Shown here piece by piece: positions 5,641 to 12,438 of a stretch of 12,438 bases of DNA (positions are counted from its first letter, which is position 1; every line of letters begins with the position of its first letter). The notes under the pieces were generated by a model. It was not told where the DNA came from. It saw nothing but the letters and a program-made list of their open reading frames with translations, and did not search any database. Location: contig CAZNVI010000031.1 of assembly GCA_964576705.1 (NCBI GenBank), positions 1-12,438 on the forward strand. The letters are read 5' to 3'. A program made the translations under genes and the position numbers. This DNA comes from CAYMDS01 sp964576705. Its GTDB lineage: Bacteria; Patescibacteriota; Microgenomatia; Levybacterales; UBA12049.

Positions 5641-7377
5641 ATGGCTAAACATACTAAACTCGGCCAATGGTCTGCCACCGCTATATGCGGAAATGATATT
5701 TTAAGCTCCGCACTTTATGTGTCCGGAATCGCAATTATCTTCGCAGGAGTATATGCACCCTTCGTCCTTCTATTTATCGGCTTCGTACTTTTTCTATATA
5801 AGTCGGTATATACAGAAGTAGTAGAGGCCTTACCAGTAAACGGGGGAGCGTATAACTGTCTTTTAAATAGCACATCTAAATTCATTGCTGCTATTGCAGG
5901 TATCATGACGTTTCTATCATATGTCGCGACCGCTGTAATTTCAGGAAAAGTAGGAATTGAGTATCTACATACTATATTTCATAGTATTCCTGTAATTCCC
6001 GCAACCGTAGTCTTGCTTCTCGCATTCGCACTACTTGTTATATCCGGTCTTAAAGATTCAGCGAAAGTTGCGCTTATCATTTTCATAATTCATATTATTA
6101 CCCTTTTCTCATTTCTCATATTCGGATTATTGTTCTTTTTAAATAACGGTTCAGGATTCTTCTTCACAAATCTTGCACACACCAAAGAACTTCTTACTCT
6201 AAAAGGCGGATTATTGCCGGCAATCTACCTGGCATTTTCCGCATCTTTACTGGGTGTTTCGGGATTTGAAAGCTCCGCGAATTTCGTCGAAGAGCAAGCA
6301 CCGGGTGTTTTCAGAAAGACTTTAAGGAACATGCTTATAGGTGTCGCATTCTTCAACCCGCTTATAGCTCTCGTAGTCTTAAATAGCTTGCCTTTTGAAG
6401 CCATAGCAGGTGCTAAAGATTTTCTTTTAGCTGATGCTGCGCGTTCTATAGGAGGCACACCGCTTCAATACCTGGTGGCTATAGATGCATTTTTAGTGCT
6501 TTCAGGAGCTGTCCTTACAGCATTTGTCGGAGTAGGAGGGCTTCTATACCGTATGGCGTCTGACGGATGTCTCCCGAATCTGCTTACGAAAGTGAATAAA
6601 AAAGGCTCATATCCCAGAATAGTCGTAACTTTTTTTATCCTTTGTAGCTCAATCCTTCTGGTCACTAAAGGTGATCTGTTATCACTTGCCGGGGTATACA
6701 CCATTTCTTTTTTAGGTGTCATGTTTTTATTCGCGGTAGGAAATTTAATACTGAAAGAAACGAGAACCGAATTAAAACGGACCTATTATGCTCCTGTCAT
6801 TTTCGTATTTATAGCAGCCATTGCTACATTATCAGGAATAATAGGTAATATCATCATAGATATACGTAATCTCCAATTTTTCTTATATTATTTTATCCCT
6901 GCGTTAACCATAGTTTATGTAATGGTTTATCAAGATAATTTAGTCCGAACTTTACTTCGACTAACTAATAAAATTCCTTTAATCCATAAATATATATCGG
7001 CGCACTTTGAAGATTTAACTACAGGTAGATATATAGTCTTTGTACACCACTTAAAGAGAATTCATGAAAGCTTGAGTTATATTAATAAAAATGAAACCGG
7101 GTGGAATATTATCCTGGTACATTGTTCTGACCCGGAAGATTCTGATAAGAAAAATTTTGATGAAATCAAAAACGCGTTGCCTATCCTACAGAAAGCCGGC
7201 GTATATCCGCATTTAAACCTCACACTCGTGTATAAAAACGAACCATTCGGACCGGAAATGATTAATAAAGTAGCTCGCGAATTTAAAGTAAGAAAAAACA
7301 GGATGCTTATAGGATCAGTCCGGCACGAACATCCGTATGACTACAATCAATTAGGTGGAGTGCGGATAATATTTTAA
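5641..7377 (+). CDS. APC-superfamily permease with C-terminal cytosolic domain
   Basis: A 578-residue secondary transporter of the amino acid-polyamine-organocation superfamily. Visible signatures: the helix-breaking TM1 segment G18-N-D-I-L-S-S-A (with Y26), the P65-V-N-G-G-A-Y motif after TM2, TM6 segment G-V-S-G-F-E-S-S-A-N-F-V-E-E-Q (205-219), and the loop R304-M-A-S-D-G-C-L-P-N followed by S-Y-P-R. About 12 membrane helices span residues 13-432. Residues about 455-578 form a soluble tail with a beta-alpha pattern (Y-I-V-F-V-H-H near 464-470; W-N-I-I-L-V-H-C near 488-495; N-L-T-L-V near 526-530; R-M-L-I-G-S near 554-559), like a divergent universal-stress-protein (Usp) fold. Domain-tailed APC proteins include K+ importers such as KimA and amino acid carriers; the substrate here is unknown. 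The ATG is set by TM1 and has no Shine-Dalgarno motif. It is divergent from the MgtE gene and has its own promoter region. Confidence 0.88.
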   Translation: MAKHTKLGQWSATAICGNDILSSALYVSGIAIIFAGVYAPFVLLFIGFVLFLYKSVYTEVVEALPVNGGAYNCLLNSTSKFIAAIAGIMTFLSYVATAVISGKVGIEYLHTIFHSIPVIPATVVLLLAFALLVISGLKDSAKVALIIFIIHIITLFSFLIFGLLFFLNNGSGFFFTNLAHTKELLTLKGGLLPAIYLAFSASLLGVSGFESSANFVEEQAPGVFRKTLRNMLIGVAFFNPLIALVVLNSLPFEAIAGAKDFLLADAARSIGGTPLQYLVAIDAFLVLSGAVLTAFVGVGGLLYRMASDGCLPNLLTKVNKKGSYPRIVVTFFILCSSILLVTKGDLLSLAGVYTISFLGVMFLFAVGNLILKETRTELKRTYYAPVIFVFIAAIATLSGIIGNIIIDIRNLQFFLYYFIPALTIVYVMVYQDNLVRTLLRLTNKIPLIHKYISAHFEDLTTGRYIVFVHHLKRIHESLSYINKNETGWNIILVHCSDPEDSDKKNFDEIKNALPILQKAGVYPHLNLTLVYKNEPFGPEMINKVAREFKVRKNRMLIGSVRHEHPYDYNQLGGVRIIF

Positions 7378-7413
7378 ATTGAATTTAAAAAAAATAATTT
7401 TCCACTTATAACA

Positions 7414-7442
7414 TTGCAAATTTTTAATAAGGTGGCTATAAT
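7414..7442 (+). promoter_or_regulatory. gyrB promoter
   Basis: -35 TTGCAA (7414-7419), 17-nt spacer, perfect TATAAT (7437-7442). The hexamer ends only 9 nt before the gyrB ATG (7452), so the expected +1 (about 7449) gives a leader of roughly three nucleotides or none. Confidence 0.75.
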
Positions 7443-7451
7443 AGTTCGGTA

Positions 7452-9404
7452 ATGCCTAAAAAATCCTCATCTATTGATTATTCCGCGCAACAAATCCAAG
7501 TTCTCGAAGGATTAGAACCGGTCAGAAAAAGACCCGGAATGTATATCGGATCTACAGATGTTTATGGACTTCATGAGGCACTTCGAGAAATCATCGATAA
7601 CTCAGTAGATGAGGCGCTCGCGGGATTTGCGAAAAATGTTTGGATTTATCTTAATCCTGACGGTTCAGCTACTGTCGCAGACGACGGACGGGGAATACCT
7701 ATAGACATGCATCCTGTATATAAAAAGCCTGCACTTGAGCTTGTCATGACGAAACTTCACGCCGGAGGAAAATTCGGCGGAAGTGCTTATAAAATTTCCG
7801 GTGGGCTTCACGGTGTAGGCGCCTCAGTCGTAAACGCACTCTCAGAATGGATGTGGGTAGAGGTAAGACGTGATAGAAAAATCTTCACTCAATCATACAA
7901 ACAAGGAACTACCACATCGGATTTACAAACTATTAAAGAAACAAAGGGTGGTAATTTAGATCCAAAAATCCAAACCAAAAACGGCACAACTACTACATTC
8001 TTGCCGGATAGAGCTATCTTTCAAACTATTGATTTCGAATTCGACACAATCAAAAAACAGATCCGCGAAAGAGCATATCTCGTTCCTAAATTATATTTCC
8101 ATTTTATAGATCGGAGAACTGAGGAAATAAAAGAAGTTAATTACTATTTTGAAGGCGGAATTGTATCCTTGGTCAGCAAAATTAATGAAAATAAAGTCCC
8201 TCAACATGATCCCATTTATATAAATAAACAGGATGGAGATGTACAAATCGAAGTAGCACTCCAGTACAACGATACATATACAGAAACAGTCGAATCTTTC
8301 GTAAATGTCATAAACACAGTAAATGGCGGAACCCATTTAACCGGATTTAGGATGGCATTAACTCGTGCTATTAATGACTACGGTAAGAAAATCGGAGCAT
8401 TTAAATCTGAAGAGGATTCAGTAATCGGCGATGACACTAAAGAAGGACTTACTGCTGTAGTGTTTATCAAGATGCCCCAGGATAACATACAATTCGAAGG
8501 ACAGACTAAAGGAAAGCTCGGTAATTCAGAAATACAACCTTTAGTTAATTCAGTAGTTAAAGAAGGATTAAGTGTTTACTTTGAAGAGAATCCTTCAGAT
8601 GCAAGAAAAATTCTGGAGAAGGTTTATTTGGCAGCGAAAGCACGCCTGGCTGCAAAAGCAGCTAAAGAAGCAGTTATCAGAAAAGGCGCTCTAGAGGGAT
8701 CGTCATTGCCTGGAAAACTTGCAGACTGTCAAGAAAAGGATCCGTCAATTTCAGAACTATATCTTGTCGAGGGAGATTCAGCCGGCGGATCTGCAAAACA
8801 GGGAAGAGATAGAAAATTTCAAGCTATACTACCTCTAAAAGGAAAAATATTAAATACTGAAAGAGCGAGACTTGATAAAATGATTGAACATGAAGAAGTG
8901 AAAAATATCATCATCGCACTCGGTGCAGGAATCGCTGACACTATTAATATGGAAAAGCTCAGATACCACAGAGTGATAATTATGACTGATGCTGATGTAG
9001 ACGGAGAACATATAGAAACCTTAATTTTGACTTTTTTTTATAGACATATGCCGGAGGTTATTAAACAAGGCTATCTGTATGTCGCGATGCCGCCGCTTTT
9101 TAAATTACAACGCGGTAAAGAGATTCGATATGCATACACTGAGAGCGAGCGCGAAGCAGCGATGAAAGAATTAAAGAGCGGAAATATGAATATTTCAACG
9201 CAGCGGTATAAAGGCCTTGGGGAAATGAATGCTGAGCAATTGTGGGATACCACCATGAACCCTGCTAACCGCGTATTAAAAAAAGTAAATATAGATGATG
9301 CCGAAGAAGCGGATGCGGTATTCACAATGCTTATGGGATCAGAGGTTCCACCGAGAAAAAATTTTATCCAAACTAATGCCATAAATGCTGAGTTGGATAT
9401 TTAG
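7452..9404 (+). CDS. gyrB: DNA gyrase subunit B
   Basis: The ATPase subunit of DNA gyrase, which with GyrA introduces negative supercoils. The 650-residue length fits the form lacking the long insertion of E. coli GyrB. Seen in order: R-P-G-M-Y-I-G (27-33), GHKL ATP site with catalytic Glu46 in E-I-I-D-N-S-V-D-E-A, D77-D-G-R-G-I-P, ATP lid G-G-L-H-G-V-G (117-123), then the TOPRIM domain with E440-G-D-S-A-G-G-S-A-K-Q-G-R, the metal-binding D513-A-D-V-D-G, and the C-terminal Q-R-Y-K-G-L-G-E-M-N. GyrB is preferred over ParE because a GyrA with a GyrA-box lies just downstream. The start is fixed by its near-zero distance to the promoter and by the usual short N-terminus before Y-x-A-x-x-I-x-V-L-E-G-L-E. 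There is no Shine-Dalgarno motif. The gene is intact. Confidence 0.98.
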   Translation: MPKKSSSIDYSAQQIQVLEGLEPVRKRPGMYIGSTDVYGLHEALREIIDNSVDEALAGFAKNVWIYLNPDGSATVADDGRGIPIDMHPVYKKPALELVMTKLHAGGKFGGSAYKISGGLHGVGASVVNALSEWMWVEVRRDRKIFTQSYKQGTTTSDLQTIKETKGGNLDPKIQTKNGTTTTFLPDRAIFQTIDFEFDTIKKQIRERAYLVPKLYFHFIDRRTEEIKEVNYYFEGGIVSLVSKINENKVPQHDPIYINKQDGDVQIEVALQYNDTYTETVESFVNVINTVNGGTHLTGFRMALTRAINDYGKKIGAFKSEEDSVIGDDTKEGLTAVVFIKMPQDNIQFEGQTKGKLGNSEIQPLVNSVVKEGLSVYFEENPSDARKILEKVYLAAKARLAAKAAKEAVIRKGALEGSSLPGKLADCQEKDPSISELYLVEGDSAGGSAKQGRDRKFQAILPLKGKILNTERARLDKMIEHEEVKNIIIALGAGIADTINMEKLRYHRVIIMTDADVDGEHIETLILTFFYRHMPEVIKQGYLYVAMPPLFKLQRGKEIRYAYTESEREAAMKELKSGNMNISTQRYKGLGEMNAEQLWDTTMNPANRVLKKVNIDDAEEADAVFTMLMGSEVPPRKNFIQTNAINAELDI

Positions 9405-9469
9405 ATACGAATTTATCCTAATTGATTAGTCCAAATATATCCGAATAAATAAAAATATCGATCGGATTA

Positions 9470-9478
9470 TGCTATAAT
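9470..9478 (+). promoter_or_regulatory. ppa extended -10 promoter
   Basis: TG at 9470-9471, then C and a perfect TATAAT at 9473-9478, an extended -10 element; no clear -35. Expected +1 is near 9485, giving a leader of about 10 nt before the ATG at 9495. Just upstream, ATCCGA (9439-9444) and TCGGAT (9462-9467) form a 6-bp inverted repeat that could be an operator or chance. Confidence 0.55.
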
Positions 9479-9494
9479 AAAACAGTAAACGAGT

Positions 9495-10035
9495 ATGCCA
9501 GATTTCAATAAACTACTTACTCCAGGAAATATAGATGAAAATTGGGTCAATGCAATTGTTGATATTCCTCAAGGTTCCTCACTTAAAATAGAATATGACC
9601 GAGAACATGGTATCTTTATGCTAGACCGAGCGGAACCAGCGATATTCGCAAAGCCTGTTAATTACGGTTTTATCCCTGCTACTAAAGATACAGATGGGGA
9701 CGAGCTTGATGTACTTTTAGTATGTCATGAACCAATCCCGACTGGCGTTTTAGTCAAATCAAAAATTATTGGTATTTTTAATTTTGAGGACGATTCCGAA
9801 ATGGATTATAAGATTGTCTGCGTACCTGCAGATGATCGAAATACCGGCGATGCTATTAACACCTTAGACGATCTCGGCAAGCGTTGGCAGCAACAGATAG
9901 AATTTCACTTCGCTCACTACAAAGATCTTAAGAAACCTGGAACTACAAAAGTACTCGGTTGGGGAGATGTAGAAGAAGCGAAAAAAATCATCCGCGAATG
10001 CATTACGCGCTTCACAGAAGAAGGCTTCTCCAAAT
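9495..10035 (+). CDS. ppa: Inorganic pyrophosphatase (family I), C-terminus in gap
   Basis: A soluble cytosolic family I pyrophosphatase, hydrolysing pyrophosphate released by polymerisation and activation reactions. The signature D67-G-D-E-L-D72-V fits the family I pattern. By alignment from memory with E. coli PPase: Lys31, Glu33, Arg45, Tyr57, D67/D69/D72, D99, D104, Lys106 and Tyr142-Lys143 are all retained. Two active-site positions differ: E. coli Glu20 is Asp23 (in V-D-I-P, with the following loop one residue shorter) and Tyr51 is Lys53 (F-A-K-P). The 180 visible residues reach past the last conserved block (V-L-G-W-G-D-V-E-E-A-K), so only a few residues and the stop are missing in the gap. 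It has its own promoter and sits between gyrB and gyrA. No Shine-Dalgarno motif precedes the ATG. Confidence 0.95.
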
Positions 10036-10135
10036 NNNNNNNNNNNNNNNNNNNNNNNNNNNNNNNNNNNNNNNNNNNNNNNNNNNNNNNNNNNNNNNNN
10101 NNNNNNNNNNNNNNNNNNNNNNNNNNNNNNNNNNN
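10036..10135. other. Assembly gap (100 N) at the ppa-gyrA junction
   Basis: Exactly 100 N. It hides the last few ppa codons and stop, any spacer and promoter, and the first few gyrA codons. Confidence 0.99.
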
Positions 10136-12438
10136 AACATCGGTAAATTACAACAAACAAATATTACAGAGGAGATGAAGAAATCGTATCTTAATTATGC
10201 GATGTCTGTCATAGTCGCTCGTGCGCTTCCTGATGTAAGAGACGGACTTAAACCAGTTCACAGGCGCATCTTGTATGCGATGAATGAGATGGGACTTAAC
10301 TCTTCAGCGAAATTCTTGAAATCAGCCCGCATAGTAGGAGAAGTAATGGGTAAGTATCATCCTCACGGAAATATGGCGATATATGATGCTCTAGTTCGCT
10401 TAGCTCAAGATTTCGCTATGCGATATCCGCTGATTTGGGGACAGGGTAATTTCGGATCTATAGACGGCGATCCTCCGGCAGCAGACCGCTACACAGAAGC
10501 GAAGCTTCAACCTATATCAGCTGAGATGCTTTTCGATATCGATAAAGAGACTGTGGACTTTAGTCCTAACTATGATGGAAGCTTCCAGGAGCCAGATTTC
10601 TTACCAGCTAAGCTACCTAATCTTCTACTGATGGGATCAGAAGGAATCGCTGTCGGTATGGCCACTAAAATCCCTCCCCATAATTTAGGTGAAGTTATAG
10701 ATGCGATAGTTCACATGATCGGGAAAACAACCGTAACAATGGGGAAGAGTACCACGGGTACCACAAGTAGCAAAAGTACCACAAGCCCACTCACTAATAG
10801 CGAAACCGCAGGTGATACCAGTGGTACACGTGATACTCGTGATACCTCTTTATCTATATTGAGCGACGTTACTATCGAGGATCTTCTGGAGCATATCAAG
10901 GGTCCTGATTTCCCGACAGGTGGAATAATATATGACGCTTCAGAAATAAAGAATGTGTATCTCTCAGGACGGGGTAAAGTTTTAATGCGCGGAAAAACAG
11001 AGATTGAAGATGTAGGCCAAGGAAAGTCAGCAATTATAGTAACTGAACTACCATACCAGGTTAATAAGGCATTATTAATCGCAAAGATTGCCGACCTGGC
11101 GAAAGATAAAAAAATAGAAGGAATATCTGATCTCCGGGATGAATCTGATAGACGAGGACTTAGGATCTATATCGAACTGAAAAGAGACGCCATACCGAAA
11201 AAAGTTCTTAATAATCTTTTTAAACACACAGCTTTACAAACCACTTTCCCTGCCAACGTAGTAGCGTTAGTTGATGGAACACCCCAAACTTTAAACCTTA
11301 AATTGATTCTTGAAGAATATCTGAAACACAGATATTTTGTGATAAAGAGACGCTCTGAATTTGAACTAAAACAAGCTAAAGCTAGATTACATATATTAGA
11401 AGGGTTAAAGATAGCTGTAGATCATATCGATGCAGTAATTAAAACTATACGTGAATCAAAGACCCAGGAAGATGCGAAAAATAACCTGATGGAGAAATTC
11501 AAACTTACAGAAATTCAATCTGTCGCGATACTAGATCTACAACTAAGACGCCTAGCAGCGCTAGAGCGTCAAAAAATTGAAGACGAATTGGCGATGGTTA
11601 AAGAAACTATAGCTTATCTTGAAGACTTACTTTCACACAGTGAAAAAATCTTAGACGTAGTTAAAACTGAACTCCTAAAAATTAAAGAAAAATATGCAGA
11701 TCCCAGACGCACTAAGGTATTTAAAGGAAAAGTCGATGAATTCTCTGAAGAAGACCTTATCCCAAATGAACCGACGGTGATAACACTTACGAAGACAGGC
11801 TATATTAAACGACAGAGTATGAATGCATTCACCACCCAAAACAGAGGAGGGAAGGGAGTTACAGGTATGAAAGTAAAAGATGAAGACACCATAGAACACA
11901 TAAGAGGAGGAATGACTCATGATAATATTCTTTTCTTCAGTAATAAAGGAAAAGTATATCAACTTAGAGCATACGAAATAGCAGAAAGCTCAAGACAATC
12001 TAAAGGCACAGCTGTAATCAATCTTTTAAATATCGAGAGTGGTGAAAAAATTGAATCATTCATAGTTTATAAGGTTGATACTAAAGAAGGCTTTGTGTTT
12101 CTTACCACCAGAAACGGTACTGTTAAAAAAACTGCTGTGAAAGAATTTGCGAATATAAGACGATCAGGCATGATTGCAATTAAGCTTGAAAAACAAGATG
12201 AGTTAGTCTGGAGCAATTTTTCAACAGGAACTAACAGTATCCTTATAGTTACAAAGCAAGGAAAAGCCATAAAGTTTAAGGAGGAAGAGGTACGCTCTAC
12301 TGGTCGCGATACTATGGGGGTTCGAGGAATTAAACAACTCGAAGGCGATGAGGTGATAGGCATGGATGTAATTAATAAGGGAGATAATCCGGATTTATTA
12401 ACAATCATGCAAAATGGACTCGGTAAAAAAACTGAGGT
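10136..12438 (+). CDS. gyrA: DNA gyrase subunit A, both ends missing, with Ser/Thr-rich insert
   Basis: The DNA breakage-reunion and wrapping subunit of gyrase. The open frame starts at 10136 (N-I-G-K-L...I-T-E-E-M-K-K-S-Y-L-N-Y-A-M-S), only a few residues after the expected start, and runs 767 codons to the window edge without stop or frameshift. Visible: L-P-D-V-R-D-G-L-K-P-V-H-R-R-I-L, the G-K-Y-H-P-H-G helix with N79-M80 and D84, active-site Arg118-Tyr119 in A-A-D-R-Y-T-E, G-P-D-F-P-T-G-G, the coiled-coil region, and a beta-pinwheel C-terminal domain opened by the GyrA-box Q-N-R-G-G-K-G (11837-11857), which marks gyrase rather than ParC. The last one to two pinwheel blades are off the window. 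Residues 197-243 are a low-complexity insert absent from ordinary GyrA. Met80 replaces the quinolone-contact Ser83 of E. coli. Confidence 0.97.
10748..10846 (+). repeat. 9-nt in-frame tandem repeat inside gyrA
   Basis: Eleven consecutive 9-nt units in the gyrA reading frame. GTACCAC recurs at 10749, 10758 and 10776 (spacings of 9 and 18), giving protein triplets STT, GTT, SSK, STT. After three degenerate units come GGTGATACC, AGTGGTACA, CGTGATACT and CGTGATACC (10811-10846), giving GDT, SGT, RDT, RDT. Because the unit is three codons, copy-number change would keep the gene in frame. Confidence 0.8.

Noticed and set aside
7372..7390. Terminator hairpin after the APC permease (TTTTAAAT/ATTTAAAA)
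   Set aside because: The stem is entirely A-T and is followed by A rather than T residues, so it does not look like an intrinsic terminator for the plus strand.
8091..8336. 81-codon minus-strand ORF inside gyrB
   Set aside because: It is opposite highly conserved gyrB coding sequence and has a random aromatic-rich composition.
10724..10864. Intein or mobile insertion in gyrA
   Set aside because: The segment is far too short, lacks a splicing Cys/Ser start and His-Asn end, and is simply 9-nt repeats in frame.
10711..10899. 62-codon minus-strand ORF opposite the gyrA repeat insert
   Set aside because: It is a by-product of the repeat composition (Val/Leu runs) and lies within an intact gyrA frame.
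7452..12438. ParE/ParC (topoisomerase IV) instead of gyrase
   Set aside because: The GyrA-box Q-N-R-G-G-K-G at the start of the C-terminal domain and the full pinwheel favour gyrase.

Overview
This is an AT-rich bacterial scaffold piece with three runs of exactly 100 N (1939-2038, 4572-4671, 10036-10135). They look like fixed-length scaffold placeholders, so true gap lengths are unknown. The gene set is gyrase A and B, a soluble pyrophosphatase, a SERCA-like calcium ATPase, a stand-alone MgtE membrane domain, a CcdA-like redox protein, an APC permease and an uncharacterised membrane-anchored His/Cys protein. With compact spacing, AT-rich codon use, no Shine-Dalgarno motif before any visible start, and TGA used as an ordinary stop, this best suggests a metagenome-derived Patescibacteria (CPR) member. 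That placement is inference: no rRNA or ribosomal protein is present to test it.

Left half (1-5366, almost all minus strand), in transcription order: an MgtE-type cation channel/transporter (4809-5366); a small lysine-rich plus-strand ORF (4674-4808) whose stop abuts the MgtE stop; a P-type Ca2+ ATPase whose two ends fall in gaps (2039-4571); a 240-residue protein with two membrane helices and a His/Cys-containing outer domain (1197-1919); a CcdA/DsbD-like membrane thiol carrier (396-1100); and the N-terminus of an FAD disulfide oxidoreductase (1-272). Together they suggest cation handling plus thiol/disulfide chemistry at the membrane. The ccdA-like gene is bracketed by two intergenic elements built from in-phase 7-nt units in inverted arms.

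Middle (5367-7377): a 274-bp divergent spacer holds a REP-like palindrome, a strong extended -10 promoter and, starting at its predicted +1, a candidate folded 5' leader closed by a 14-pair helix. It leads to an APC-family permease with a soluble C-terminal domain.

Right half (7378-12438, plus strand): gyrB, ppa and gyrA follow one another. gyrB has a textbook promoter so close to its ATG that the mRNA should be leaderless or nearly so; ppa has its own extended -10 promoter. gyrA runs off the window and carries a 47-residue Ser/Thr-rich segment, made of 9-nt in-frame repeats, at a place where ordinary GyrA has only a short loop. It also has Met at the position of E. coli Ser83.

The most novel-looking items are the candidate leader RNA at 5496-5579, the GyrA repeat insert at 10724-10864, and the heptamer-phased elements around the ccdA-like gene. 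No CRISPR array, transposase, tRNA or rRNA was seen. No gene-free stretch exceeds 300 bases.
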